64,000 nucleotides of DNA from Thiomicrospira sp. ALE5 (GCF_900112445.1 NZ_FOYY01000003.1:507960-571959), one strand, 5' to 3'. Shown: positions 16,919 to 26,551, counted from the stretch's first letter. Notes: generated from the letters alone by a model not told the origin. Program-made: numbers and translations.

Positions 16919-17626
16919 ATGCGCCAGATTATCCTTGATACTGAAACCACCGGCATTGATCCCAAAAAAGGCCACCGTATTATTGAAATAGGGGCTGTTG
17001 AGGTTATCAATCGCCGAATCACTGGTAGTTATTACCATCAATACATTCACCCTGAACGCGAAGTTGAGCAGGAAGCGATTGATGTTCATGGCATAACCAA
17101 TGAATTTTTAACGGACAAACCCTTGTTTCAAGCGATAGTCGACGAATTTATAGACTTTGTTAAAGGCGCAGAATTAATCATTCATAACGCACCCTTTGAT
17201 GTGGGTTTTATAAATCATGAACTCAGCCTGTTAACGCCCAACAATTGGGGCATAATTGAAGACCATTGCAAAATTACTGATACGCTTAAAATGGCACGGC
17301 GCATGTATCCTGGCCAACGCGCTTCGCTAGATGCCCTTTGCAAACGCTTAATGGTTGATAACAGTAATCGTACCTTACATGGTGCCTTACTGGACTCTGA
17401 AATCCTCGCTGATGTCTATCTGGCCATGACCGGCGGCCAAGTTAGCTTAGGCTTGAAAACACAGCAGGAGTCACAATTCGATCCTGGCACACTGTCGAGT
17501 TCGTTATCGCAATCACGCTTAGTTGAACAGTTGCGGCTTATCCATCCTAGCGATGAAGAATTGGCAGCGCACAAAGCCTACTTAGCGCAGCTGTCAAAAG
17601 AGTCAAATAGTGAGATTAACTGGTAG
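16919..17626 (+). CDS. dnaQ: DNA polymerase III epsilon subunit (proofreading)
   Basis: A 235-residue DEDDh 3'-5' exonuclease. The catalytic residues are Asp7 and Glu9 (LDTETTG), Asp94 (NAPFDVGF), His154 and Asp159 (LHGALLDSE), the order expected of DnaQ. The carboxyl part (about 185-235) is the flexible polymerase-binding tail. Length is close to E. coli DnaQ (243). The rnhA gene that often neighbours dnaQ is absent here. The start codon lies 76 bases from the divergent FKBP gene. Confidence 0.95.
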   Translation: MRQIILDTETTGIDPKKGHRIIEIGAVEVINRRITGSYYHQYIHPEREVEQEAIDVHGITNEFLTDKPLFQAIVDEFIDFVKGAELIIHNAPFDVGFINHELSLLTPNNWGIIEDHCKITDTLKMARRMYPGQRASLDALCKRLMVDNSNRTLHGALLDSEILADVYLAMTGGQVSLGLKTQQESQFDPGTLSSSLSQSRLVEQLRLIHPSDEELAAHKAYLAQLSKESNSEINW

Positions 17627-17656
17627 CCACTTTGCACTCATCCCACTTTTAACACA

Positions 17657-17678
17657 TCTCAATACTCTCTCAATACTC
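17657..17678. repeat. 11-base tandem duplication upstream of copper receptor
   Basis: TCTCAATACTC occurs twice head to tail (17657-17667, 17668-17678), about 60 bases before the copper receptor ATG. The 11-base period places both copies on the same face of DNA, as for a cooperative regulator. No known copper-operator consensus is recognised. Confidence 0.45.
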
Positions 17679-17739
17679 TTGTGTAAAAACCTGTCTAAAC
17701 TAATGCGCAATTTCAATCAAATCGAGGCTAGATGACATC

Positions 17740-19836
17740 ATGCGTCCAACTTTATTACACCTGACCATTACCAGTTTATTAGCCACGCCTGTCTTTGCGC
17801 AGGCCAATACTACTGACACGCCCACCCTACCGGCGATTGCCGTGTCTGGTCAGCTAGATAGCACACCCGAGCTTAACGAACTGCTCAGTCGCCAAGGCAA
17901 TAGTGAATCAGGTGCGGTATTACGCAACTTTTCAGGTGTCGATGGCCAACGCTTAGGTGGCCATGGTCTAGATATGATTATTCGCGGCCAAGGACAATCA
18001 GCGGTGAATGTATTAATTGATGGCGGCAAAATCGAAGGGGGTTGCCCCAATCGCATGGACCCACCCACAGCCTACACTGAACTGAGTAGTTTTGATCGCA
18101 TCGAAATTGTTAAAGGTGTTAAATCACTGCAATATGGTGTCGGTGGCACGGGTGGGACGGTCATTTTGCATCGTGACCGTCCAGAATTTGCGCCAGGCCA
18201 ATCCATTATGGGTGAGGCGTATATCGGTACGGCCAGCAATGGTTTACGCGAAAACTATGGTGCCGAGGTGACCGCCGGTAACGATCAAGTGTATATTCGG
18301 TTACAAGGCAGTTATAAGGATGCCGAAAACTACCGCGATGGCAATGGCGATGAGGTACGTTCCAGTTATCGTACCACGCAAGGGCATATCGATTTAGGTT
18401 GGAATCCCACCGCTAATCAACACATCAAGCTATCCCATGAAATTGCTAATACCGCTGACGCATTGTTTCAAGGTGCGGGGATGGATTCCCCCAAGTCTGA
18501 TGGCACCATGACGCGGTTAAGTTATGAGGCGGACGAACTTGCAGGCCTGGTAAACGGCATTGAGATCTCAGTCTATCGCTCTGAAGTAGATCATGTGATG
18601 AATAATTTTAGTTTGCGCCCGAACAGTGGTACGCGAAATGAAGTACCTAGTGAGGTGACGACCCAAGGTGGCAAACTCCGCTTAACCTCGAATCTTGGCC
18701 AGACCTCTGTTGATTATGGGGTATTGTTGCAAACCATTGAGAAACAAGCGACGTTATTTAATCGTTCTCCGGGGATGCAATTAAATAATTCGCAATTTTT
18801 GATGTGGCCCAATACTATTACCGAGCAAAACAGCCTATTTGTTGAAGCGAATACCGCACTATCAAACACACAAAACTTAATTTATGGTGTGCGCGTTGAT
18901 CGCGTTCGAGCCAATGCCCGCGATGCGAACAAGGCACCGGATAATAATGCGCCCGTACCAGCACCAAGCAATATTACTAGAGAACCTGTAAACCTTTATA
19001 ATGCCGCCTATACCGACTATTCGGGAAAATCCCGCATTAATGAAACTAACTGGAACGGCTTATTGCGCTACGAACAAAGTTTGAATTCAAATCTCGCCTG
19101 GTTTGGTGGTTTGAGCCTCACCACGCGCACCGCTGATGAAACTGAACGTTTTATGGCACGTGCTGACTGGACCGGTAATCCGGATTTGAACCCTGAGCGT
19201 CATGCACAAGTGGATTTAGGTATAAGTCATACCAGTGCCGCATTAAATTGGTCGGCGAGTGTCTATTACGACCGTGTTACCGATTATATTTTGCGCGACC
19301 AAGCTAGAAACCAAGATTCAGCTAATGCTCGGCCTGTTATGGTAAATGGCGTTCCTAATAACACTGGCATTAACAACATCTACGTCAATATCGATGCAGA
19401 AATCTATGGTGCTGAATTTGATCTGAGCTATCTGGTCAATAGCCGTTGGTTGGTCGGGGGACACCTTGCCTTTACCGAAGGGCGTAATTTAACCGATGGC
19501 CGCAACTTAAGTAGTATGGCGCCGCTAAATGGTCAAGTTTTTGCGGAGTATGCCATTGACCAAGGCTATGCCGGGCTTCGTGCCAATTTTGCGACCCAGC
19601 AAAGCCAAGTTAACACACTTCTCAATGAACGTGAAACGCCTGCTTGGAGCACACTTGATTTCTATGCTGGCTATCAAATCAATCAAACATTTAGCCTACA
19701 AGCTGGCGTAGACAATCTTTTTGATAAGGCCTATTTTAACCATATAAACCGTAACGACCCTACAACGGGCGACACCCTGGATAAAATTAATGAACCCGGT
19801 CGCAGCGTTTGGGCGAAACTCAACGCACGCTTTTAA
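17740..19836 (+). CDS. TonB-dependent copper receptor (OprC/NosA type)
   Basis: A 698-residue outer-membrane receptor. Residues 1-20 are a signal peptide (cut near VFA-QA). The plug domain contains RNFSGVDGQRLGGHGLDMII and the hallmark of the copper family, GGCPNRMDPPT (Cys102 and the Met). The barrel follows, ending in SVWAKLNARF with the terminal aromatic. It imports copper across the outer membrane with TonB energy. It precedes sco and pcuC in the same direction, so the three likely feed copper to the CuA site of cytochrome c oxidase. A CAGGCCTG copy lies at 18542, and another starts 2 bases after the stop codon (19838). Confidence 0.92.
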   Translation: MRPTLLHLTITSLLATPVFAQANTTDTPTLPAIAVSGQLDSTPELNELLSRQGNSESGAVLRNFSGVDGQRLGGHGLDMIIRGQGQSAVNVLIDGGKIEGGCPNRMDPPTAYTELSSFDRIEIVKGVKSLQYGVGGTGGTVILHRDRPEFAPGQSIMGEAYIGTASNGLRENYGAEVTAGNDQVYIRLQGSYKDAENYRDGNGDEVRSSYRTTQGHIDLGWNPTANQHIKLSHEIANTADALFQGAGMDSPKSDGTMTRLSYEADELAGLVNGIEISVYRSEVDHVMNNFSLRPNSGTRNEVPSEVTTQGGKLRLTSNLGQTSVDYGVLLQTIEKQATLFNRSPGMQLNNSQFLMWPNTITEQNSLFVEANTALSNTQNLIYGVRVDRVRANARDANKAPDNNAPVPAPSNITREPVNLYNAAYTDYSGKSRINETNWNGLLRYEQSLNSNLAWFGGLSLTTRTADETERFMARADWTGNPDLNPERHAQVDLGISHTSAALNWSASVYYDRVTDYILRDQARNQDSANARPVMVNGVPNNTGINNIYVNIDAEIYGAEFDLSYLVNSRWLVGGHLAFTEGRNLTDGRNLSSMAPLNGQVFAEYAIDQGYAGLRANFATQQSQVNTLLNERETPAWSTLDFYAGYQINQTFSLQAGVDNLFDKAYFNHINRNDPTTGDTLDKINEPGRSVWAKLNARF

Positions 19837-19892
19837 CCAGGCCTGCTAATAAAATTGGGTAAAATAAAGGCACTTAATAATAGGAGTTCACC

Positions 19893-20516
19893 ATGCAGCA
19901 ACGCAAAATAAACAAAGCCTTTTTATTACTGTTACTGGCGTTCGGGGTCTTTTTAGCTGGCAGCTATGCGCTAATCTTTACATTAGAACCGAAATCAACC
20001 CACCCTAGTGCGCAGTCAGTCAGCATGGACGCGCCACCGGGTGGCGACTTCACTTTAACCTCGGATCTGGGGCCAGTATCCTTAAGTGATTTTGAAGGTC
20101 AATTAGTATTAGCTTATTTTGGCTACACCTTTTGCCCAGATATCTGTCCTACCAACTTGGGTGAGCTGTCTTTTGCTTATCGACAACTTACACCTGAGCA
20201 GCAGCAGCAGGTACAAATTTTATTTATCTCGGTTGATCCTGAGCGAGACACCCCCACTCGATTACGCCAATATGTCAATTATTTTGATGCCGATATGTTG
20301 GGTTTAACTGCTGATGCCAGCACCATTGCCGAGGTCGCCCAACGCTATGGTGCGGTCTATTTAAAAATCGATGATGGCAGTGAAAACTATGCGGTTGATC
20401 ATTCCGCCTTTACTTATGTCATTGACCATAAGGGCGAGCTGCAAACCCAGCTGCCCCATGCCGCAGGCACCGAGTTTTATTATCAAACCATCCTACAACA
20501 CCTAGAAAGGATTTAA
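19893..20516 (+). CDS. SCO1/SenC-family copper chaperone
   Basis: A 207-residue thioredoxin-fold protein with an amino-terminal membrane anchor (about 10-30). The copper ligands are Cys81 and Cys85 (TFCPDICPT) and His170 (AVDHSAF), as in Sco proteins that assemble the CuA centre of terminal oxidases on the periplasmic side. AGGAG precedes the ATG. It begins 56 bases after the copper receptor and ends 2 bases before pcuC. Confidence 0.94.
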   Translation: MQQRKINKAFLLLLLAFGVFLAGSYALIFTLEPKSTHPSAQSVSMDAPPGGDFTLTSDLGPVSLSDFEGQLVLAYFGYTFCPDICPTNLGELSFAYRQLTPEQQQQVQILFISVDPERDTPTRLRQYVNYFDADMLGLTADASTIAEVAQRYGAVYLKIDDGSENYAVDHSAFTYVIDHKGELQTQLPHAAGTEFYYQTILQHLERI

Positions 20517-20518
20517 TT

Positions 20519-21028
20519 ATGAAATCGCTATTCTCTCGTAAGACTTTCGCTTTAGCAGGCCTGCTTATGGCAAGCAGTTTTTCAGTTATGGCTAATCAGG
20601 CGGCACAATTAGAAGTTGATAATCCTTTTGTTAGAGAAATGCCACCGATGGCGCCAGCGACTGGTGCGTTTATGACTTTAATTAATACCGGTGATAGCAG
20701 CATTGCCGTCGTGCGTGCCAAATCCGATGCCGCAAATACCGTGGAGCTACACACGCATATTAACGATGGTGGCGTTATGCGCATGCGTGAAATCCCCGAA
20801 ATCGCCATTGACCCCATGGGGCAGGCCGAACTAAAACCCGGTGGCCTTCACGTGATGCTGATTGGCCCGACTCGTGCACTCACCGAAGGTGATCTGGTTG
20901 ATATTACTCTTGTCATGGCTGATGGCAGTGAGAAAACGCTGCAAGCGCCAGTGCGTAAAATTATGGGCATGGGCATGGGCATGGGACAAGGTCACCAAGG
21001 CGGTCATGGAATGCACCGTCACCACTAA
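20519..21028 (+). CDS. pcuC: PCu(A)C periplasmic copper chaperone
   Basis: A 169-residue exported cupredoxin-like chaperone with a signal peptide ending MANQ-AA (about 1-27). The exact family motif H-x10-M-x21-H-x-M is present as His78, Met89, His111 and Met113. The last 20 residues are a Met/Gly/His tail (MGMGMGMGQGH, then HGMHRHH), a likely second copper site. It delivers Cu(I) to CuA together with Sco, encoded 2 bases upstream. A CAGGCCTG copy (20556) encodes part of the signal peptide. Its end overlaps the convergent NIF3-like gene by 4 bases. Confidence 0.94.
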   Translation: MKSLFSRKTFALAGLLMASSFSVMANQAAQLEVDNPFVREMPPMAPATGAFMTLINTGDSSIAVVRAKSDAANTVELHTHINDGGVMRMREIPEIAIDPMGQAELKPGGLHVMLIGPTRALTEGDLVDITLVMADGSEKTLQAPVRKIMGMGMGMGQGHQGGHGMHRHH

Positions 21029-21342
21029 ATATTCACTAGTTGCAGCACTTCATAAGCTGGCTCTTCATAAGGATGAGCCAGCTTTAATGCAGCAACTACC
21101 GCCGTTAAATCTGCTTCAGCCACTAGGGTTTCAAGTCGATATTCCGCCACCCGCTCAACCTGCCCCTGCTGACCTATCGCAGGCTGGCTTCCCGCTAAAG
21201 GTCGAAACTGCCCCTCACCCAACACCTGCCAACTGCATTCATCATAGTTTCCCAAACGCCCCGCTCCCGCTGCAAATAGCGCTGATTTGACCTGATCAAT
21301 CGATGCTTGGGGTACAAAAACGATTAACTTATAGCTAGACAC
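21025..21342 (-). CDS. NIF3-like/YqfO C-terminal-domain protein
   Basis: A 105-residue free-standing CutA/PII-like domain of the kind inserted in NIF3/YqfO proteins: YKLIVFVPQASIDQVKSALFAAGAGRLGNY, then EGQFRPLAGSQPAIG, and ending LKLAHPYEEPAYEVLQL. Biochemical function is unknown; the HPYEEPAYEV end is characteristic. It is convergent with pcuC, and the two stops overlap. Confidence 0.82.
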   Translation of the reverse strand: MSSYKLIVFVPQASIDQVKSALFAAGAGRLGNYDECSWQVLGEGQFRPLAGSQPAIGQQGQVERVAEYRLETLVAEADLTAVVAALKLAHPYEEPAYEVLQLVNI

Positions 21343-21403
21343 CTTTTTACCTCCTTAAAATTTCACTACAATAGGGCAAGCTTAAATAAAAGGAAAGCCA
21401 TCT

Positions 21404-21700
21404 ATGACACTCACCCCAATGATGAAAATTGCCCTGACTTATATCACTATTTTAACCCTTGCGATGCTGTCTTATTTCACCGGTATTGTCTATTACGCTA
21501 ATCTAGCCGGTTTTATAGGTGCCATGGGCATTATGTATTTATTTTTTAAAGACCGTCCTGAGGACTGGGATGAAAACTCGGCGGAAGCATTAGAGGACAA
21601 AAGATGGCGCAAAATGTGGTACTTCGTACTGGGCTTTGGTATTTTTGCCAGTTTAATATTTGGCAGCCTATGGAATCACCAGTTTGGCGGCATGGCGTAA
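21404..21700 (+). CDS. Small membrane protein, unknown
   Basis: A 98-residue protein with three predicted membrane segments (about 7-25, 29-48 and 72-92) and an acidic hydrophilic loop, FKDRPEDWDENSAEALED, between the second and third. AAAGGAAAG precedes the ATG. I do not recognise a family. It stands alone between the divergent NIF3-like gene and the convergent chemoreceptor gene. Confidence 0.6.
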   Translation: MTLTPMMKIALTYITILTLAMLSYFTGIVYYANLAGFIGAMGIMYLFFKDRPEDWDENSAEALEDKRWRKMWYFVLGFGIFASLIFGSLWNHQFGGMA

Positions 21701-21718
21701 TAAATCAAACTTAACAAG

Positions 21719-21740
21719 AAGGGCTGAATTAACAGCCCTT
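21719..21740. terminator. Possible bidirectional terminator
   Basis: An 8-base perfect stem, AAGGGCTG and CAGCCCTT, with loop AATTAA lies between convergent genes. T-runs on both sides are weak, so efficient termination is uncertain. Confidence 0.45.
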
Positions 21741-21758
21741 ACCCTAAGCCTTTTTGCT

Positions 21759-23036
21759 CTAAAAGAGTTCGATATCCCCTTCATCCATTGAGTTACTCGA
21801 AACACGCTTTACACGTTTATGTTCTATTTCTTCTCGCTTCAGCTGTATTGCCTGAATGAATGACGACATACGTTGATGGTACTCTTCAAAACTTTCTGCC
21901 GGATTTTCCTGATAGTTCACCATAAACTGGTTAATTTCCGATGAAAAGTCGTTTAAGTTATCCAAGTTAGTAATTACCTGCTCAATTAACTGTCGTACTA
22001 TATCTTCAAACTGCAAGGAGCGTACCGCATCTGATACGCTTACTTCTATGCCCTTAATCAAGTGAGACATGTTGCCCAGTCGCCCTGAAATAGTTTCATT
22101 CATATTTTCTAGGTCTACCAACATGTTATCCACACGTGCTTTAGAGGTGGATACCTGCTCAACATCTTTATTGGCCATGTCACTAACAATACCATGCACC
22201 TGATCAACCGTTTGACGCGCTTTTTGCGCTTTCAATCGAATTTGCTCGTTAAGTTGATTTGAATGTAAAGATAGTTTGCGTACTTCATCCGCTACTACTG
22301 CAAAGCCTCGTCCAGCCTCACCCGCACGCGCGGCTTCAATAGCGGCATTTAATGCTAAAAGGTTAGTCTGATCAGCAATGCCTTTTACATCTTCCAACAA
22401 ATTAAAAATGCCTTCAATCTGTGACACCATATCATCTATCTTAACAACCGTAACACTGCTTCGCTGGCTGGCATTCATGATCATATCAATCAATTGTTCC
22501 AACACATCTTTAGTTTCTGACGAGAATTTTTGAATCGTCATACCACTATCAGACCCCCCACCCAGGTTGGCAATTAACGACGACACAACCTCAAACTGTT
22601 GTTTGGTTTGTTCATGTAATCCTGTGAAGCTATTGTTAAGAGTCACAATAGACTCTGCCACCAATTCTTTTGCTTGGTTTAGCTCGGTGGTCACTAATGC
22701 CACTTCTTCATTAATGGCCACATCCATATCTTGCACCACTGAAACCATCGGTTGATGGGCGTTGTGCAGGTGTTCGTGGTAACCCGATGGCTGCGGGTCA
22801 TGCTGCGCCGTGGTGGTCAGGTGCGTATCAGGTTCCTCAGCAGCGACCGTTGCGGCAGGTTCAGTCTTGTCTGCCTCCATCTGCTGCTGCATTTTGGACC
22901 ATGCTAAAGCTGACCAAACTACAGTCGTCACTATCAGCAAGCCAAATGTTAGCCAAGGTAGCGGCCAAAAAAGTGTGGCAGCGGTAATTAAGCTTAATAA
23001 CCATGCCAGCCAAAAGTTTTTGATAAATTCTGTCAT
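21759..23036 (-). CDS. Methyl-accepting chemotaxis protein without sensory domain
   Basis: A 425-residue receptor-like protein. Two membrane helices (about 8-25 and 28-45) are joined by almost no loop, so there is no periplasmic ligand domain. An acidic linker (50-100) follows, then the signalling hairpin with the tip [32 protein letters not shown] (middle near residues 235-265). The protein ends in DEGDIELF, an acidic-aromatic tail that looks like a short docking motif. It probably senses something intracellular or membrane-based. It lies 30 bases downstream of cheB, with cheR next. Confidence 0.88.
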   Translation of the reverse strand: MTEFIKNFWLAWLLSLITAATLFWPLPWLTFGLLIVTTVVWSALAWSKMQQQMEADKTEPAATVAAEEPDTHLTTTAQHDPQPSGYHEHLHNAHQPMVSVVQDMDVAINEEVALVTTELNQAKELVAESIVTLNNSFTGLHEQTKQQFEVVSSLIANLGGGSDSGMTIQKFSSETKDVLEQLIDMIMNASQRSSVTVVKIDDMVSQIEGIFNLLEDVKGIADQTNLLALNAAIEAARAGEAGRGFAVVADEVRKLSLHSNQLNEQIRLKAQKARQTVDQVHGIVSDMANKDVEQVSTSKARVDNMLVDLENMNETISGRLGNMSHLIKGIEVSVSDAVRSLQFEDIVRQLIEQVITNLDNLNDFSSEINQFMVNYQENPAESFEEYHQRMSSFIQAIQLKREEIEHKRVKRVSSNSMDEGDIELF

Positions 23037-23066
23037 TTTTTCCTCTTTAATCGTTTGATCTAGCTG

Positions 23067-24197
23067 CTACTTCATCAGCGTTAACACTTCTAACAGGGTT
23101 CTAGGTATCTTGTCTAGCGATACAATTTGATCAGCAGCACCGAGGTTAACGGCTTCACCCGGCATACCCCAAACAACGGAACTTGCTTTATCTTGCGCTA
23201 TAGTATGCGCGCCTACCTGCTGAATCTCAAGCAAACCTTGTGCCCCATCCGCTCCCATACCGGTTAATAAAATACCCACTGCATTGGGGCCACATGCTTG
23301 CGCAACAGAGCGAAACATCACATCAACCGAAGGTTTATGCCTATTTACAGGGGCGCCGTCGTTTAAGCTAGCAAAATATTGGCTACCTTCTCGTTCAACA
23401 ATTAAATGACGATCTCCAGGCGCAATATAAACATGGCCTGTTGCGAGCTTTTGCCGTTGTTGGGCATGCAAAACCGTCATAGGTGTAACGGTATCCATTC
23501 TTTTGGCAAAAGGTTCACTAAAGGCCGCAGGGATATGCTGAGAAATCACAATCGGCGGTGTATCAGCTGGCAGGCGCATTAAAACTTCTTTAATCGCTTC
23601 AGTACCCCCTGTAGATGCACCTAATGCAATAATTTTTTGCTGCGTTTTAGGGAACTTACTTGGCACAGCTGTTTTTTTGATAACGGCATCCGCACTTAAC
23701 TTAGGCATGACCTTAGCCGTCGCAAATGATTCTACTCGCGGCTTTTGAGTCTGATTGGAAGCATGTCGTTGGTACTGTTCCGCTAAGGACGTTGAATTAA
23801 CCTTCGCTGCTTGCTTAACCTTTCGGCATATTTCAAATTCATACTTATCCAACGTATTGGATAAATCTACTTTGGGTTTCGTGACAAAATCGACCGCACC
23901 GATTTCAAGCGCTTGCAAGGTAATATCCGCTCCCCGCTCCGTCAAAGTTGAAATCATCACAACCGGCATTGGGTGCAGACGCATCAAATTTTTTAAAAAG
24001 CTAATGCCATTCATTTTTGGCATTTCAACATCGAGTGTTAATACATCAGGATGGAGCTTTTTAATCTGCTCACGCGCTTCGTATGGGTCGCCTGCCACAC
24101 CTACAACTTCAATTCTTGGGTCTGCATCAAGCATTTGCGTTAACATTTGTTGCACTAGTAGTGAGTCGTCTACCACTAAGACGCGGATTTTTTTCAT
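23067..24197 (-). CDS. cheB: Chemotaxis methylesterase CheB
   Basis: A 376-residue response regulator and methylesterase. The receiver has DD (10-11), Asp56 as phosphoacceptor (LTLDVEMP) and Lys107. The esterase triad is Ser195 (GASTGGTEA), His221 (SQHIP) and Asp317 (GMGADGAQG). The linker (about 130-185) is basic and variable. It removes methyl groups from, and deamidates, chemoreceptors. It is 11 bases after cheR and 30 before the receptor gene; all three are on the minus strand. Confidence 0.96.
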   Translation of the reverse strand: MKKIRVLVVDDSLLVQQMLTQMLDADPRIEVVGVAGDPYEAREQIKKLHPDVLTLDVEMPKMNGISFLKNLMRLHPMPVVMISTLTERGADITLQALEIGAVDFVTKPKVDLSNTLDKYEFEICRKVKQAAKVNSTSLAEQYQRHASNQTQKPRVESFATAKVMPKLSADAVIKKTAVPSKFPKTQQKIIALGASTGGTEAIKEVLMRLPADTPPIVISQHIPAAFSEPFAKRMDTVTPMTVLHAQQRQKLATGHVYIAPGDRHLIVEREGSQYFASLNDGAPVNRHKPSVDVMFRSVAQACGPNAVGILLTGMGADGAQGLLEIQQVGAHTIAQDKASSVVWGMPGEAVNLGAADQIVSLDKIPRTLLEVLTLMK

Positions 24198-24208
24198 AGC
24201 ACCCTCGA

Positions 24209-25036
24209 CTATTTTATTTTTCGGTAAATCGTTTGGCCCAGTAATTCAAATCGGTCACTTACTTTATTGAGTGATTCAGAATGGCCTATAAATAAATGTC
24301 CGTTATTGACTAAAAGATCTGCATAACGATTAAAAAGACGCGTTTGCGTTGGCTTATCAAAATAAATCACCACGTTACGGCAGAAGATAACATCTACCGG
24401 GCCTTTTATTGGCCAGTCTTGCATCAAATTCACTTGCCCAAATTTAATCATATCTTGCAGTTCTGGTTTCGCTTTTACCAAACCGTCATTAACTGCCACC
24501 CCTTTCAAAAACCAACGTTTTACTCTTGCATGTTCTACGCCTTTAAGACGGTCAATGGCATATACACCCTGTCGACCGGTATCAAGCACGTTGGTATCTA
24601 AATCGGTAGCGATAACTTTGGCATCCCAACCAGCAGGTACCGTCTCTTTTAGCACAATAGCGATTGAGTAAGGCTCTTCTCCAGTAGAACAGCCTGCTGA
24701 CCATATTCGGATCTTTTTACTGGCTGCATTTTGCTGCAGTAATTGTGGAATAACGGTATTAGCCAGGTGGTCAAAGTGGTGATTTTCGCGAAAGAAAAAG
24801 GTCAAGTTTGTTGTAATGGCATTGATTAACATCACAAACTCATCTTCACCCTGTGCTTCGACATAATCTAGATATTGATTAAAACTGTCTTGGCCTAAAA
24901 ACCGGATGCGTTTAGCAAGGCGGTTATAAACCAGATTGCGCTTTGATTCACTTAAATCAATACCGGCAAACTCATACACCAGCGTTCGCACGCGTTTAAA
25001 ATCTTGGTCGGTAAAAGTAAACTCTGTTCCACTCAT
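24209..25036 (-). CDS. cheR: Chemotaxis methyltransferase CheR
   Basis: A 275-residue S-adenosylmethionine-dependent methyltransferase that methylates chemoreceptor glutamates. It has the CheR amino-terminal helical domain (1-75) and the catalytic domain with IRIWSAGCSTGEEPYSIAI (about 105-123), VIATDLDTNVL, and FCRNVVIYF. There is no carboxyl pentapeptide-binding TPR extension. It is the first gene of the cheR-cheB-receptor unit; cheA, cheW and cheY are not in the window. Confidence 0.95.
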   Translation of the reverse strand: MSGTEFTFTDQDFKRVRTLVYEFAGIDLSESKRNLVYNRLAKRIRFLGQDSFNQYLDYVEAQGEDEFVMLINAITTNLTFFFRENHHFDHLANTVIPQLLQQNAASKKIRIWSAGCSTGEEPYSIAIVLKETVPAGWDAKVIATDLDTNVLDTGRQGVYAIDRLKGVEHARVKRWFLKGVAVNDGLVKAKPELQDMIKFGQVNLMQDWPIKGPVDVIFCRNVVIYFDKPTQTRLFNRYADLLVNNGHLFIGHSESLNKVSDRFELLGQTIYRKIK

Positions 25037-25163
25037 GACAAGCTTTCCTAAAAACCGCAGGTTAAATTTGTCCAGCCAACATAGCGACTGAAGTCTAAAT
25101 GTTTTATTCTAGCTGTAGTTTAAACCATTTAAACCCATAAAGAATAAAATATGGTGGCTTGCG

Positions 25164-26234
25164 ATGCTTAAAATACCGCCTTCTAACCCGTTAACGACAA
25201 CGGGTACACAACTACAAATACTCGGCACGGCGGCAACAAAATTAAACTTACCCTTAGGCCCATTACTCAAAGTTGAAGTGCTGCAGGTACAACCTCAGAC
25301 TCAATTTGCTTTAGCCCAGGTGAAAATTAATCTAAATGGTCAAACCCTTGTAGCGCAAACGGATTTAAGGTTGCAACCAGGCCAAACACTATTAGTGCAG
25401 GGACAAACCAATCATACCGGGCAGATTCTACTAAAAATTCAATCGCCAAGCCCACCAGTACAACTTGAAACACTGCGCCAGGCGTTACCCAATCAAGTGA
25501 ACCTTCAACATGCGCTCACTCAGTTGGTGCAAATACAAACCAGCTTACCAGCGCCCGTTGTACAACCTTTACAGCAGCTATTGGCCATGCTGCGCCTACA
25601 AAATCAACCTCCAACCAGTCAACAACTGGCACAAGCTGTTAATCAAAACACGACTAATTTAGAAACACAGTTGTTGAATGGTCAAGCCAATCCGAATACC
25701 AATCTAAAAGCCGCTTTATTGCGATTAAGCCAGGCTTTACAGCAATGGCAAACTAGCGCGCCTGCTAACAAGCATACACTCATTGGCACCCTGCTCGGAC
25801 AAATAGACGGTGCCATAAATCAAGTAAAAGTACAGCAGATTCAATGGTTGGAACAGGGTTATAACTGGATTAGCCAGCATTTATTGGCTCTAGAGAAATC
25901 GGATTATCTAGTACAGCTTTACTTTAGAAACCCGAGCCAAACAGAGGCGCATCACCACTGGCAAGTTATCTTGGAAATGCATATGGATTCAACCCACCCT
26001 GTAGATGGAAAACGTCATTACTTGCAACTCGATTGGTATGCGCCGACAAAACTCACTTTGGGCATATTTAGTGATTTGGAACCTTGGCGAGATCAGTTTA
26101 TGGCGCTAACCGACCAACTTGCTGATATGCTTGACGATCAGGGTTTTAATCTTGCCAGAGTATATCTTTTATCCGAGGCACCCGATCCTTTGAAACTGCA
26201 ACAGGATTTCCAGTTAATAGATATTCGAATTTAG
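25164..26234 (+). CDS. FliK-like hook-length control protein (probable)
   Basis: A 356-residue, glutamine-rich, secreted-looking protein without signal peptide. The first 200 residues are low complexity (many Gln, Pro, Thr). The last 120 form a folded domain with HHHWQVILEMHMDSTHPVDG, LQLDWYAPTKLTLGIF and FNLARVYLLSE, which resembles the carboxyl Flg_hook domain of FliK. Such genes often sit near chemotaxis or flagellar genes, as here (divergent from cheR). Similarity is a judgement by eye; it may be a flagellum-associated protein other than FliK itself. Confidence 0.6.
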   Translation: MLKIPPSNPLTTTGTQLQILGTAATKLNLPLGPLLKVEVLQVQPQTQFALAQVKINLNGQTLVAQTDLRLQPGQTLLVQGQTNHTGQILLKIQSPSPPVQLETLRQALPNQVNLQHALTQLVQIQTSLPAPVVQPLQQLLAMLRLQNQPPTSQQLAQAVNQNTTNLETQLLNGQANPNTNLKAALLRLSQALQQWQTSAPANKHTLIGTLLGQIDGAINQVKVQQIQWLEQGYNWISQHLLALEKSDYLVQLYFRNPSQTEAHHHWQVILEMHMDSTHPVDGKRHYLQLDWYAPTKLTLGIFSDLEPWRDQFMALTDQLADMLDDQGFNLARVYLLSEAPDPLKLQQDFQLIDIRI

Positions 26235-26335
26235 CCTGCAAATATTAGAATTTCCTAATAAGCCCCATCGCTTTTCGTCACTAAATCCGTTAATATAACC
26301 AAGTTAATAATTAACAACACTTTTTGGAGTATTTA

Positions 26336-26551
26336 ATGAATATTGAACGTATCGTATTGATGGTCGCTGGCACAATGGTGTTATTAAGCTTAATTTTAGG
26401 CTTAATGTTTCACCCTTACTGGTTCTTTTTAACCGCATTTGTTGGTGCCAACTTGATTTTTTCCAGCATCACCGGCTTTTGTCCCATGGTACTGGTACTT
26501 AGAAAACTAGGTCTAAAGCACGGTTCACCTTTCACCAAACGTGAAGTTTAA
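26336..26551 (+). CDS. DUF2892 (YgaP-like) small membrane protein
   Basis: A 71-residue protein with two membrane helices (about 5-22 and 27-45) and the family signature NIERIVLMVAGTMVLLSL followed by TGFCPMVLVLRKLGLK. DUF2892 domains form the membrane part of YgaP-type rhodaneses and also occur alone. The function is unknown. The start at 26336 follows GGAG; the frame is open to 26324 without support. It ends 33 bases before a strong terminator. Confidence 0.85.
   Translation: MNIERIVLMVAGTMVLLSLILGLMFHPYWFFLTAFVGANLIFSSITGFCPMVLVLRKLGLKHGSPFTKREV

Noticed and set aside
16843-17022. Longer FKBP protein with about 60 extra amino-terminal residues
   Set aside because: The extension runs antisense through the start of dnaQ and has no ribosome site; the ATG at 16842 has both a good site and a family-like start.
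20596-21290. Open frames on the other strand and in other frames of pcuC
   Set aside because: They are shadows of a gene with a clear copper-binding motif and lack ribosome sites.
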